Origin: Pseudooceanicola sp050897975
GTDB lineage: Bacteria; Pseudomonadota; Alphaproteobacteria; Rhodobacterales; Rhodobacteraceae
Direction: 5' to 3'
DNA: 64,000 nucleotides
NCBI RefSeq assembly: GCF_050897975.1
Contig: NZ_JBPAXY010000003.1
Coordinates: 496,001 to 560,000, forward strand
This document shows, piece by piece, positions 53,064 through 61,937 of this stretch. Position 1 is the stretch's first letter. Each line of letters opens with the position of its first letter. Position numbers and translations under genes: made by a program. Under the pieces are notes generated by a model. It had not been told where the DNA came from and did no database searches. It saw nothing but the letters and a program-made list of their open reading frames with translations.

Positions 53064-53993
53064 TTACAGGTCCTCGCCGCTGAGCAGGGTCGAGACGCCC
53101 CGCCCGAGCGCATGGTAGAGGTCGTTATAGAGCACCCCGTAGGCCTCGAACAGGGCCGCGTTCAGGCGCTGGCCCTCGGCGCTCTGGATCAGGGTCAGGT
53201 AGTCGGCCAGTTCGGCCTCGGGCAGATCGCGATAGGCCCGGGTCAGGAAGGCACGCAGCCACAACTCGATCTCCAGCCGGGCGCTGTCTTCCTGCTGCCA
53301 GACATCGGCCAGCATCTCGTCCTCGCTCAGCACGAAGGCGCCGCCGTCGACCAGGCCCAGGTAAAAGTGGTAATTCGCCGTCAGCATCCCGCCCAGGTTC
53401 ATCTCGACCAGGTCGGCGGCCGCGACATAGCGGTCGACCGCCTCCGACAGGGTCGGGTTCTGCACCCGGGCGATCTCGGCGGCGCGGGCGGCGGCCTCTT
53501 CCACCTCGGCATCCAGGAAGGCGCGGCGGGCGGCCAGTTCGGCGGTGACGATGCGCTGCGCGGCCGGGCTGTCGTAGAAGGCCAGCAGATGTTCCAGCTG
53601 CCAGGGCGCGGCCTGGCACAGGTGCCGGGCGAAGGCGCGGCGCATCACCCGCTCCATCCGGGGGGTGTCGTAGATCCGGGCGGCCATGTCGTGAAAGGCG
53701 GGGGCGGCGGCGGGGGCCAGGTAGTCCTCGGCCAGCTGCGCGCTCATCGCCAGGCCCTCGATGCGCATCGTCTGGACCAGGCGCGGCAGGCCCATCAGGT
53801 CAAAGATGCGGTCGGCCTCGGCCCAGCCGGGCTGGGCGATCTCCTCTGACGCCAGCGGCGCGACAGGGCCCGGGGGCAACGCGGGCGGCAGCCCCGGCCC
53901 GGCCGCCGCCGCCACCGGCCACAGCGCGAGGGCCACCGGGGCCAGCAGCAGCGGGGCCGACAGCAGCGGGACCAGGGGGGCGCCCGCCCGCAT
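53064..53993 (-). CDS. Exported DUF2059-like protein (second of two)
   Basis: 309 residues. A hydrophobic signal segment (PLVPLLSAPLLLAPVALALWPVAAAA) precedes a helical protein. The segment ARIYDTPRMERVMRRAFARHLCQAAPWQLEHLLAFYDSPAAQRIVTAE has the DUF2059 look (helical hairpin ending in FYxSPxGQRI). It is exported to the periplasm; role unknown. It follows its paralogue by 3 bases. Confidence 0.65.
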   Translation of the reverse strand: MRAGAPLVPLLSAPLLLAPVALALWPVAAAAGPGLPPALPPGPVAPLASEEIAQPGWAEADRIFDLMGLPRLVQTMRIEGLAMSAQLAEDYLAPAAAPAFHDMAARIYDTPRMERVMRRAFARHLCQAAPWQLEHLLAFYDSPAAQRIVTAELAARRAFLDAEVEEAAARAAEIARVQNPTLSEAVDRYVAAADLVEMNLGGMLTANYHFYLGLVDGGAFVLSEDEMLADVWQQEDSARLEIELWLRAFLTRAYRDLPEAELADYLTLIQSAEGQRLNAALFEAYGVLYNDLYHALGRGVSTLLSGEDL

Positions 53994-53996
53994 CGC

Positions 53997-54902
53997 TCAA
54001 AGCTCCTGGCTGGGCTGCGCCCCGACCAGCAGGCTGGCGGCGGTCTCGAACCGGTCCGCCATCACCTCGTATTGCACCGCATTCATCAGTTCGTAGACCC
54101 GCTGCATCCCCGGATCCTCCAGCGCCTCGGCGTAGCGGTCGATCTCTTCGGTGGTGAAGTCGCGGTAGGTCCAGGCGGCATTGGCCACCCCGTCCTGGCT
54201 GCCGCTGTCGGCCTGCATCTGGCGGAACTGTTCGGCGATCAGGTCGCGCAGGGCGTCATCGCCGACGCGCAGCTCGATCACCCCGGCATTGCGGGCGGCG
54301 ATCATGAAGCGGCTTTGCACCTCGGCCATGGCCATCACCCCGTCAGAGGTATCATCCAGCGCCGACACCAGCCGGTCCAGTGCCGACAGCCGCGCCACGT
54401 CGCGTTCCTCGATCAGATGGGCCAGCAGGGCCGAGGCCAGATCGGCGCGCCCCTCGTCCTCATCCAGATGCGAGGCGTTTTCCACCTCGACCAGGCGCTG
54501 CCCCAGATCGGAACCGTAAAAGTCGTGGGCCGAGCGGATCGCCGCCTCGTCCAGGGTTTCCTCCAGCATGGCGGCGGCCATGTCCTGCATCGTGGCCCGG
54601 TCGAAGACCCGCTTGGCCATGACGTTCCACACGGTGACAAAACCCGGGTCGTCGAGGCCCAGCATCGCCGGGCCGCGATCGGCCGACAGCGAGATCGAAT
54701 CGATGGCCGCGTCGAATCCCGTCACCTTGAGGAAATCGCGCACTTCCTCGCGGCTGGCCGCCCGACCGGGCAGCGCCAGGCTCGCCACCAGGGCCAGCGC
54801 CAGCAGGGCGCTCAGCAGCAGCGGACGCGGATCCGGCAGGGCCAGCGCCCGGCGCCGGGCGCGCGGGGCGGCAGTGGCGGGATCGGGGTGGGGATAGGTC
54901 AT
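53997..54902 (-). CDS. Exported DUF2059-like protein (first of two)
   Basis: 301 residues. A signal anchor (PLLLSALLALALVASLALPGRAA) precedes REEVRDFLKVTGFDAAIDSIS and two DUF2059-like hairpins: MAAAMLEETLDEAAIRSAHDFYGSDLGQRLVEVE and the later YAEALEDPGMQRVYELMNAVQY. The ATG at 54902 follows GAGGAG; a start 15 bases upstream is less well placed. It forms a tandem paralogue pair with the next gene. Confidence 0.65.
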   Translation of the reverse strand: MTYPHPDPATAAPRARRRALALPDPRPLLLSALLALALVASLALPGRAASREEVRDFLKVTGFDAAIDSISLSADRGPAMLGLDDPGFVTVWNVMAKRVFDRATMQDMAAAMLEETLDEAAIRSAHDFYGSDLGQRLVEVENASHLDEDEGRADLASALLAHLIEERDVARLSALDRLVSALDDTSDGVMAMAEVQSRFMIAARNAGVIELRVGDDALRDLIAEQFRQMQADSGSQDGVANAAWTYRDFTTEEIDRYAEALEDPGMQRVYELMNAVQYEVMADRFETAASLLVGAQPSQEL

Positions 54903-55215
54903 CCGGTTACTCCTCATGTCTCTGCTTCCAGAATGGCGCCCTGCCCGCGCAGATTTCAAGGGCCATGGCGGTCACGTCCGCGCGCGCGGCTTGTCAGGCG
55001 AAGCTTTGCCCAAAGGCCCGGGTGAGTGCCCCGGGGGCCGCCCCTATTGGAACGCCCCCGCGCCCCGATGAGACAGCGCGCGCCCGGCGCCCGCGTCTCG
55101 CGGCGGCGGTGGCGGCCCCCTCGGGCGGGGTCAGATGACATTTCTGTCGCAGAGAGGTGAAACCCCTCTTGAACCCTCCGCCATTTCTCTTTAGACGGCC
55201 CTCCACGACCCCCGC
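54903..55215. other. Intergenic region before tRNA-Ser
   Basis: 313 bases with no supportable gene. It holds the upstream region of the DUF2059-like gene on the left and should hold the promoter of tRNA-Ser on the right, but I cannot assign a clear -35/-10 pair. Confidence 0.4.
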
Positions 55216-55305
55216 GGAGAGGTGCCGGAGTGGTCGAACGGGGCGGTCTCGAAAACCGTTGTGGGTGCAAGCCCACCCAGGGTTCGAATCCCTGTCTCTC
55301 CGCCA
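55216..55305 (+). tRNA. tRNA-Ser (anticodon CGA)
   Basis: 90 nucleotides with an encoded CCA and a long variable arm. The acceptor GGAGAGG pairs with TCTCTCC (last pair G-T). The anticodon loop CTCGAAA gives CGA, reading TCG codons. The T-arm is GGGTTCGAATCCC. Confidence 0.96.
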
Positions 55306-55331
55306 CTATCCTTCTAGGATAGCGCGCAAAT

Positions 55332-55369
55332 AACGCCCCGGTGGCTCTGATGGGCCCGGGGCGTTTTTC
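55332..55369 (+). terminator. Rho-independent terminator after tRNA-Ser
   Basis: A 10-bp stem AACGCCCCGG/CCGGGGCGTT with a 14-base loop runs into a five-T stretch, 27 bases after the tRNA. Confidence 0.8.
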
Positions 55370-55390
55370 GTTCTGATCGCTTTTGATGTG

Positions 55391-55450
55391 CCCCTTTCGG
55401 GCTGGCCTCTTTCGATCTGGCGCCTTTGGGTCTGCCCCCTTCCGGCCTGA
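55391..55450. repeat. Degenerate 15-bp tandem repeat, four copies
   Basis: Four consecutive 15-base units: CCCCTTTCGGGCTGG, CCTCTTTCGATCTGG, CGCCTTTGGGTCTGC, CCCCTTCCGGCCTGA. They share the pattern CxCCTTTCGGxCTGG, and a weaker fifth unit precedes them. The array lies in the 220-base gap between the tRNA-Ser terminator and the sulfotransferase stop; no gene uses it. Confidence 0.6.
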
Positions 55451-55525
55451 CCGTCGCCTGGCGGCGCCTTTGGCCGAGGGCGCGGCCCTCGCCGCCGCCC
55501 ACAAAGCCCCGCGCCCTGCCCTGGC

Positions 55526-56590
55526 CTAGCCCGGGCCGTCCAGCATCCATTCATGCGGCCCGCCGCGCAGGGCGCGCGCCACCACGTCGAAATTGCCGAT
55601 CAGCGCCGACAGGGGCTCTGGGTTCATCTTCAGATTGCCCGGGCGCGGATCCACCGGCGCAGGCGCCATGATGCGCTGGCCCAGTTCGGCCACCGGGGCG
55701 GCGAACATCCCCTCGGGGGTGAACATCTCTTCATAGGTCAACGGCACGGCCCCCGGCCCCGCCGCCAGCATCTGCGCCACGCGGCGGTCCTGACGCTCTA
55801 GCCGTTCGATCACCGCCAGCACCTCGTCGGGGTCCAGGTCCAGCCGGGGTTTCTCGGCCACAAGCTGATGATCCTTCTCGGCCGACCAGCGCCCGGTGGC
55901 GATGGAGATCTGCTCCGACACATGCACCCGCAGCTTGTTGCGCCGTATGATATGTACCACATGCGCCCCCTCCTCGCGCATGAAGCGCATCAGGAAGGGG
56001 GCGCGGGCATCCACATCCTCGCGCGCGGGGATCAGGTTCAGGCCGAAGTATTTCACATCCAGCGCGATCACCCGCCCCGCCGCCTCGGCGCGCAGCGCGG
56101 CGATGAACTGGCGAAAGACGGTCGGGTGGGTCTGCGGATGCACGAACCGGGGATCCTCGGCGATGCGGTCGCGCAGGAAGGCGTAGAAGCGGTGGCGCGG
56201 GGCCAGGTCGCCGTGAAAGATCTCATCGGCATTCATGGCGCCGGCCCGCACCAGCAGGTTGCGGAAAACGGTGGTGCCGCTGCGCTGGCGCCCGACGATG
56301 AAGACCAGATCCGAGCCAGCCGCGCGCGGACCTGCCTGCCCCTCGGCCTCGGGCCCGGGCTGCGGCTTGGGGGCGGCGGGCCGGGTCGCGGCGGCCACTC
56401 CTGCCACGCCGCCGCCACCGGCCACCGGGCGCCGCCCCTGACCAGGACCAGGCGGAGGCGCGAAGGCCACCGGATCGGCGCGCCTTTCGGCGCAAGGGCT
56501 CACCTGCCTGGGCGCGCACTTCGGGGCCGCCCGTCTCTCTCCTCCAGTCATCCTGTCGTCCCTCCGCATGTCATCCGGGCCACCTGTCAT
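55526..56590 (-). CDS. Sulfotransferase family protein
   Basis: 354 residues from the longest start. The first 90 residues are low-complexity (Pro/Gly/Arg/Ala). The PAPS-binding 5'-loop is DLVFIVGRQRSGTTVFRNLL and the 3'-phosphate region is VVHIIRRNKLRVHVSEQIS. Such enzymes move sulfate from PAPS to sugars or lipids. Next to a glycosyltransferase gene it probably sulfates a surface glycan. Starts at 56569 and 56551 are also possible; none has a strong ribosome-binding site. Confidence 0.8.
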   Translation of the reverse strand: MTGGPDDMRRDDRMTGGERRAAPKCAPRQVSPCAERRADPVAFAPPPGPGQGRRPVAGGGGVAGVAAATRPAAPKPQPGPEAEGQAGPRAAGSDLVFIVGRQRSGTTVFRNLLVRAGAMNADEIFHGDLAPRHRFYAFLRDRIAEDPRFVHPQTHPTVFRQFIAALRAEAAGRVIALDVKYFGLNLIPAREDVDARAPFLMRFMREEGAHVVHIIRRNKLRVHVSEQISIATGRWSAEKDHQLVAEKPRLDLDPDEVLAVIERLERQDRRVAQMLAAGPGAVPLTYEEMFTPEGMFAAPVAELGQRIMAPAPVDPRPGNLKMNPEPLSALIGNFDVVARALRGGPHEWMLDGPG

Positions 56591-56617
56591 CCGGGCCCCG
56601 CTGTGAACACCCGCCCC

Positions 56618-58603
56618 TCATGGCCGCACCCCGGCCGCGTAGAGCGCCCGCGCCAGGGTTACCGCCTGACGCGGATCCTGGCGGCACATCTCGATCGCCG
56701 CGTCGCGCACCATGCGGCGGCTGCCTGCGTTCTGCCCCTTCGACCAGGGCCAGGACATCGAGCCCTTGCGGAAGCGGTAGAAGAACCCCTGTTCGGGCAG
56801 CAGCGCGCCACGCAATCCCCGCGCGGTGAACTCCAGCCAGAAGGCCCAGTCGTCGCCCTCGCCATTGCGCCGGGTGGCGTCGAACCCGATGTCGCGCAGC
56901 ACCTGCACAGGCAGAAGCGCGGTCATCCGATAGTCGTTTTCCAGCAGATGCAGGTGATCGCCCAAGAGATGCGCCAGCACCAGTTCCGCGCTTTCGCCGA
57001 AGTTGCGCCGCTGCGGAATCACCGCATCGGGGCGCGCGGGATGTTCGTTCCAGGCCTGAAGCAGATGATCCAGCAGGTCGGGGGCCAGCAGGTCGTCGGT
57101 GTCGAGGAAAAGCGCCAACTCGGTCTCGCAGGCCTCGATCAGCGTATTGCGCGCCGCCAGCAGCCCGCCATTGGGCTGGCGCAGGACGCGCGCCTCGGGC
57201 AGCAGGGCGCGGGCATAGTCGAACCAGGGGCGCGCGGCCTCGGGACTGCCGTCGTCGCAGATCAGCACCCGGGGCGGGCCGCCCTGTTGCCAGGCCAGGC
57301 TGTCGACGGTCTCGAAAAACTCGGCATCCGGGTTGTAGGCGGGGATCAGCACCGTCAGATCGCCGCGCGTCGCCCGGCGGCGCGGCGCGGCATAAAGGGT
57401 GCGCCCGCGCTTGGCCTGCAAGGCGCGGTCATAGCTGCGGCCCATCTGCTCGGCCACCTTGTCGGGCGCCAGGGTCTCGGCCCCATGGGCGCGCAGCCGG
57501 GCCGAGATCTCGCCCGCCTCGGCCAGCATCCGCTCCATCTGTCGTTGCAGGCCCCGAACCGAGCGCATCCGCGGGTCCAGCACATGGTGCAACAGATCTT
57601 CGGGGAAGAATTCCGCCATGGGCGTGCCGTCGCGCACCACCGGCAAAAGCCCGGCGTCGATGCTCTCGATACAGGCGTAGGAAAAGGTTTCGGCCGAGCC
57701 CAGCTGCGGGCAGATCGCCCCCGGTTCCAGCAGGTCGAGGGCTCGGGCGCGCGGCAGGTAGTCGCTGAAGAAGACCGCATCGCGCAGCTCGGGGCGCAGA
57801 CGGGCGCGGATATAGCTGCGCATGTCGCTTTGGCGGAAGGGGGTGTCGACCACCCGGCCCACCAGGCGGATCTGGCGCAGGGGATGGACGTCATGCAGCA
57901 GGTTGGCCAGGTAGATCAGCTTGTCGATCCCCTTCGAGATCGCCAGGCGGCCCATATACTGGATCTCGTCGCGCAGCCCCGGCCAGGGGTCGGTCTGCTG
58001 ACGGAAGATATAGGGTTCGCGCACCACCTCGACCCGGTCGGAAATGCCATAGCTTTGCAACCGCGCCGCTGCGGCCAGCGAGGGGGCAATCACCAGGTCA
58101 GAGCCGCGCGCCTGCTGGCGTTCGCACAGGTTGTTCAGCCGCGCCGCATCGGGCAGCGGCAGTTGGTCGGCCTCGAAGAAATCCTCGATGAATCCGTGGT
58201 TATAGGTGACGAAAAGACGGTCGCTGGCGCCCTGCCGCGCCTGCAACGCCTGATAGGCGGTCAGACAGGGGGCCAGGAAATCGGTCGCCTCGACAACGTC
58301 GATCTGCCAGTCGCGCACCTTTTCGGCGATGCGGTCCGACATCCAGGAAGCGACAAAAAGGTTGTGGGCGGGCACCGGACAGATACGCCACAGCTCGCGC
58401 GGGTCGATCGCCTCGATATGCACCCGGTCGGCGCGAAAGGGCGCGTGGCGCAGGGGACGCGCAGGCGTCTCGGCCTCGGTCCAGGAGAAGAGGAAGACCT
58501 CATGGCCCGCCGCCTCCATCGCGGGGACCATATACTCCAGATAGGTGGCGATCCCGCCCGCCGGCGCCAGGGGCGTTTCGCGCGAGACATAGAGGATCCG
58601 CAT
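56618..58603 (-). CDS. Bifunctional glycosyltransferase (GT4 plus GT2 domains)
   Basis: 661 residues. The N-terminal half is GT-B/GT4 (MRILYVSRETPLAPAGGIATYLEYM, PYIFRQQTDPWPGLRDEIQYMGRLAISKGIDKLI, PQLGSAETFSYACIESIDAGLLPV). Residues about 415-661 are a GT-A/GT2 domain (DLTVLIPAYNPDAEFFETVDSLAWQQ, RVLICDDGSPE, ALFLDTDDLLAPDLLDHLL). It should add two sugars in succession to a surface polysaccharide or lipid. The ATG at 58603 overlaps the end of the upstream gene and follows GAGGG. Confidence 0.88.
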   Translation of the reverse strand: MRILYVSRETPLAPAGGIATYLEYMVPAMEAAGHEVFLFSWTEAETPARPLRHAPFRADRVHIEAIDPRELWRICPVPAHNLFVASWMSDRIAEKVRDWQIDVVEATDFLAPCLTAYQALQARQGASDRLFVTYNHGFIEDFFEADQLPLPDAARLNNLCERQQARGSDLVIAPSLAAAARLQSYGISDRVEVVREPYIFRQQTDPWPGLRDEIQYMGRLAISKGIDKLIYLANLLHDVHPLRQIRLVGRVVDTPFRQSDMRSYIRARLRPELRDAVFFSDYLPRARALDLLEPGAICPQLGSAETFSYACIESIDAGLLPVVRDGTPMAEFFPEDLLHHVLDPRMRSVRGLQRQMERMLAEAGEISARLRAHGAETLAPDKVAEQMGRSYDRALQAKRGRTLYAAPRRRATRGDLTVLIPAYNPDAEFFETVDSLAWQQGGPPRVLICDDGSPEAARPWFDYARALLPEARVLRQPNGGLLAARNTLIEACETELALFLDTDDLLAPDLLDHLLQAWNEHPARPDAVIPQRRNFGESAELVLAHLLGDHLHLLENDYRMTALLPVQVLRDIGFDATRRNGEGDDWAFWLEFTARGLRGALLPEQGFFYRFRKGSMSWPWSKGQNAGSRRMVRDAAIEMCRQDPRQAVTLARALYAAGVRP

Positions 58604-58604
58604 C

Positions 58605-59339
58605 TCAGCCCTCACCCGCGCCGTTCAGCGCCACAACGGCGAAATGATCCAGATGCAGCGTGTAGGTGCCCGCCAGGGGCAGCTCCAGGATCACCGTGGC
58701 CTCGGTGACATCGCTCAGCTCGATCTCGGCCAGGGTGGCGGCCGAGACGCGGGCGGCATGATCAAAGGGCATGGTCGAAACCGGCAGGCGCAGGTTCAGG
58801 TGGTCGCTGGTCTTGCCGCCCGGCCGGTGCAGGCGCAGGTTCAGGGTTACACTGCGGGGGAACTCGGCCGAATTGCCCGGGCCGATCTGGAAAAAGGCGA
58901 TGCATTCGATGCGCAGGGCCTGGGCGGTTTTCAGCGCCGCGACCGAAATATCGGTCTCCAGCGTGACCCAGCGCGGTTTGCGCGCCAGGGGAAAGACCGG
59001 GTTCACGCTGAGCCGGGCGACGCCCCGGGCCTCGCCACCGGGGGTGGGACGGCGCTGCGCCTTCAGCGCCACGGTGGCGCCGGTATCGCCGGTTTCCTGG
59101 TCGAGGCCGATCCAGACGCCCGGGGCGAAATGGGTGTAGGGATCAGCGGCCTGGGGGCTGTGCGGCGCAGCCTCGCGGAAGAGACTGGCCAGCCCATTGG
59201 GCACCTCTGTCTCCTGGTCCAGGGCGGCCGGGTCGAAGCCCCCGATCTGGCTTTCGATCTCGGCGCGCAGGATCCGGGTCATTCGTTCCATCCCGCTCAA
59301 CTGGGTGCGGATGCGCCCCAGGCTCGTCTCTATGTTCAT
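58605..59339 (-). CDS. Uncharacterised protein of the glycosyltransferase cluster
   Basis: 244 residues. An N-terminal helix (NIETSLGRIRTQLSGMERMTRILRAEIESQIG) is followed by a beta-rich domain (VTLETDISVAALKTAQALRIECIAFFQIG, SVTLNLRLHRPGGKTSDHLNLRLPVS, ATVILELPLAGTYTLHLDHFAVVAL). It has no signal peptide. The ending resembles jelly-roll or carbohydrate-binding folds, but no family is certain. The start at 59339 follows GGAGGACGGG. It is the first gene of the cluster with the GT4-GT2 enzyme and sulfotransferase. Confidence 0.65.
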   Translation of the reverse strand: MNIETSLGRIRTQLSGMERMTRILRAEIESQIGGFDPAALDQETEVPNGLASLFREAAPHSPQAADPYTHFAPGVWIGLDQETGDTGATVALKAQRRPTPGGEARGVARLSVNPVFPLARKPRWVTLETDISVAALKTAQALRIECIAFFQIGPGNSAEFPRSVTLNLRLHRPGGKTSDHLNLRLPVSTMPFDHAARVSAATLAEIELSDVTEATVILELPLAGTYTLHLDHFAVVALNGAGEG

Positions 59340-59503
59340 CCCGTCCTCCACCGGATCTGCGTCCCCGCCCGGGGGACGACCAACTTGCGCCCGGATGGCC
59401 CAAGCCGTGCCTGCGGTCATCTCGGCACAGGAGGGTTAAGGCGCAGTTAAGTGAGATCGGCCCTCAGCAAGGCAATGCAGCGCAGAGGCTGCGACAAAGC
59501 GCC

Positions 59504-59586
59504 CTGAGACCTGAGACCTGAGACCTGAGACCTGAGACCTGAGACCTGAGACCTGAGACCTGAGACCTGAGACCTGAGACCTGAGA
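59504..59586. repeat. Heptanucleotide tandem array CTGAGAC, about 11.9 copies
   Basis: 83 bases consist of the 7-base unit CTGAGAC repeated without error. The array sits 165 bases upstream of the glycan cluster and about 480 bases past the 3' end of pdxA. Because 7 is not a multiple of 3, all frames stay open through it, which creates false reading frames. Confidence 0.97.
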
Positions 59587-59609
59587 AGGGATCGCGGGAA
59601 TCCGGTGTT

Positions 59610-59700
59610 CTGAAATATGCAAATACGGAATTTGCAAACCAACGTTGCAAATGGCGTTCTGCAAAATCCCTTCTGCATATTTCAGGTTCAACTTTGCAAA
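59610..59700. other. Palindrome-rich TGCAAA block beside the heptamer array
   Basis: A perfect 12-base inverted repeat, CTGAAATATGCA (59610-59621) and TGCATATTTCAG (59674-59685), encloses TTTGCAAA (59631-59638), GTTGCAAA and CTGCAAAA. CTTTGCAAAA follows at 59692. The TTTGCAAA form resembles boxes bound by ScfR-type regulators such as PccR, but no target gene is close. It could equally be a dispersed repeat. Confidence 0.5.
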
Positions 59701-60070
59701 ACAGGCGTCGATAGTTCGATCACCGACGGCCTTGTCGAGTACCGACGCCCACAGTCCAAGCGTAGTGGCATAGACGCGCGCATAGCGACGATTTATTCCG
59801 GCCTCAACCTTCAGAAGGAAGGGACCAAAGCGGCGCGAGATCGCAAGGGAAGCCGAGGACATGGGCACCACAGGTCTCGTGCAACCGCGAACGGGACAGG
59901 TTGCCCGCAACGCCCATCGAAACCCTGTTCGGATCCCCCAAAGACGAAACCTCTAGGGCCAAGCATCCGCAAGGGCCACGCGTGCCCGAGGGGCGAGGTG
60001 ACTCTGAAGCCTGGGCGCTGCCCGTCTTGCGCGAGGCCACGCGCCCGAGGGCCGAGACAAACAACCAGAC
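59701..60070. other. Region between the TGCAAA block and pdxA, no supported gene
   Basis: A minus-strand frame of up to 148 codons crosses this stretch and runs into the heptamer array. Its ribosome-binding site is poor and its C-terminus is made by the repeat, so it is not called. Nothing else was recognised. Confidence 0.4.
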
Positions 60071-61066
60071 CTAACCTGCCGCCCCTTCCACGCGGGCGCG
60101 GGCCATCTGAAGGGCCTGGGTCAGGGCCAGGGACATCGACCGAGGATCGGCCTTGCCGGTTCCGGCGATGTCAAAGGCCGTGCCGTGGTCGGGCGAGCTG
60201 CGCACGAAGGGCAGGCCGAGGGTGATGTTCACCCCCTCTTCCAGACCCATGTATTTCACCGGAATCAGCCCCTGATCGTGGTACTGCGCCACCACCACGT
60301 CGAACTGCCCCTTGCGGGCCTGCATAAAGATCGTGTCGCCGGGCCAGGGGCCGCTGACCTCGATCCCCTCGGCGCGGGCGGCGGCGATGGCGGGGGCGAT
60401 CACCTCGATCTCTTCGCGCCCGAAAAGGCCCCCCTCGCCCGCATGGGGGTTCAGCCCCGCCACGGCGATCCGCGGGTGGGCGATGCCGAAGGCGCGGCAG
60501 CCCTCATGGGCCAGGCGAATGGCCCGCAGGTTGGCGTCGTAATCTGCCAGGGCCACGGCGTCACGCAAGGAGACATGGATGGTCACCAGCACCGTGCGGA
60601 TCTCGGCATTGGCCAGCATCATGGCCACCTCGACCCCGCCCGCGTGATGGGCCAGCATTTCGGTATGACCCGGGAAGGGCACCCCGGCGGCGGCCAGCGC
60701 CTCTTTGTGGATCGGCGCGGTGACCAGGCCCGAGGCGCGGCCCGCCAGACACAGATCAATGCCCGCGCGGATCGCGTCATAGGCCGCCTGGCCCGCCGCC
60801 GCCGATATCGCGCCATAGGGCGCGGGCGCGGCATCTGGCGCGCCGGTCTCGATCAGGCGCAGGGCGCGCGGGCTCTCGAGCAGCTCCGAAGGGTCGGCGA
60901 CGGTTTGCAGATTCCAGTCGCCCCCCAGCAGGGTCAGCCCCCGCGCGGCCACCGCGCGTTGCCCCAGCAGGACGCCCGCCTCGGTCCCGGCCTCGGCCAG
61001 GGCCTTCAGCGCAATTTCAGGGCCGATCCCTGCCGGGTCGCCCAGGGTGATGGCCAATGGTGTCAT
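60071..61066 (-). CDS. pdxA: 4-hydroxythreonine-4-phosphate dehydrogenase
   Basis: 331 residues. It starts PLAITLGDPAGIGPEIALKAL. Metal-binding histidines are in PIHKEALAAAGVPFPGHTEMLAHH, and LNPHAGEGGLFGREEI and YHDQGLIPVKYMGLEEGVNITLGLPFVRSSPDHGTAFDIAG are present. It oxidises 4-phosphohydroxy-L-threonine in the DXP-dependent route to pyridoxal phosphate, the cofactor of both desulfurases in this window. GGAAGGAG precedes the ATG at 61066. Confidence 0.96.
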   Translation of the reverse strand: MTPLAITLGDPAGIGPEIALKALAEAGTEAGVLLGQRAVAARGLTLLGGDWNLQTVADPSELLESPRALRLIETGAPDAAPAPYGAISAAAGQAAYDAIRAGIDLCLAGRASGLVTAPIHKEALAAAGVPFPGHTEMLAHHAGGVEVAMMLANAEIRTVLVTIHVSLRDAVALADYDANLRAIRLAHEGCRAFGIAHPRIAVAGLNPHAGEGGLFGREEIEVIAPAIAAARAEGIEVSGPWPGDTIFMQARKGQFDVVVAQYHDQGLIPVKYMGLEEGVNITLGLPFVRSSPDHGTAFDIAGTGKADPRSMSLALTQALQMARARVEGAAG

Positions 61067-61280
61067 GATCCGCTCCTTCCGTCCCGGGCGACGCCCTGCC
61101 GCCGGGGGGCTTCGGGGCGGAGCATACCGCGCTGCCCGCCAGCGAAAAGGGCAAAAGCCCGTGCGGACCAGCCGACCCGGCACCGGCGGATCCAGGGCAT
61201 TTGAACGAAATGCCCCATGCTTTTCCCTGGGCGCCGGATCCGGGCAGGCTAGGCTTGGTCCCGATGAAGGAAAGGGGCCG

Positions 61281-61577
61281 ATGATGCCCGACACGGGATC
61301 GCAAGACGATGACGATATGGGCCGGGGTCCAGACGCAACGTCCGGGGCTGGGGCGCCGCTTGGACCCGAAGGGTCAGAGAGCGCGACCAACCCCCTGCAC
61401 GCCGGGCGCGCGCAGCTGTTCGACCTGCTGCGCGAACAGGGCGCACCGCCCGCAAGCCGCCCCGCCGACGCGCCCGAGGTGACGGCGGTCTCCGACTTTT
61501 TGCGCGCGCAGATGGCGCGCCCGACCGACAGGGGCGACAAGAGCCGCAGGCTCTTGCGCTGGCTGCTGCGGGGCTGA
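61281..61577 (+). CDS. Small protein of unknown function, divergent from pdxA
   Basis: 98 residues starting MMPDTGSQDDDDMGRGPDAT, with an acidic/Gly-rich first half. The basic helical tail is HAGRAQLFDLLREQGAPPAS and VTAVSDFLRAQMARPTDRGDKSRRLLRWLLRG. GAAGGAAAGGGG precedes the start. No family recognised. The helix-rich, basic C-terminus argues for coding, but it is not certain. Confidence 0.45.
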   Translation: MMPDTGSQDDDDMGRGPDATSGAGAPLGPEGSESATNPLHAGRAQLFDLLREQGAPPASRPADAPEVTAVSDFLRAQMARPTDRGDKSRRLLRWLLRG

Positions 61578-61937
61578 ACCGGGAGCTCTCCCATCCCGGA
61601 GGTCGTGGCAAAGACACCTCCTCGCAAAGAGCGCTGAACCACGGGTGATGCGCACCATCGGGTCAGTCATCCAACTGCACCCGCGTGCTGTGGGATCCTT
61701 TCCTCCATGTCCCTGTGCAGATAACCATTTCCAAGGCGGACAGGGGGGGGAGACAACGGACGGGGATCTGTACGAAGTGAGACGAAATGGAGTTCGTGGG
61801 GCACGAGCTGCATTCTCCGGGGATCCGGCGGCGCCCTGAGTGGCTGAGACAGACAGGCGCCCCCAGGGTCCAAAGCGGGCAATCGGGACCTAACCGCGCG
61901 TCCCCCTGGACAAGGAGCTGGCGCCAGAAACTCGGAA
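61578..61937. other. Gene-free region before the second heptamer array
   Basis: 360 bases without a convincing coding frame, promoter or RNA. Coding potential in all frames is low and broken. Confidence 0.4.

Noticed and set aside
59464..59910. 148-codon minus-strand frame ending in repeated LRSQVSG
   Set aside because: The C-terminus is produced by the heptamer array, and no ribosome-binding site or known domain is seen; kept only as part of the repeat block.
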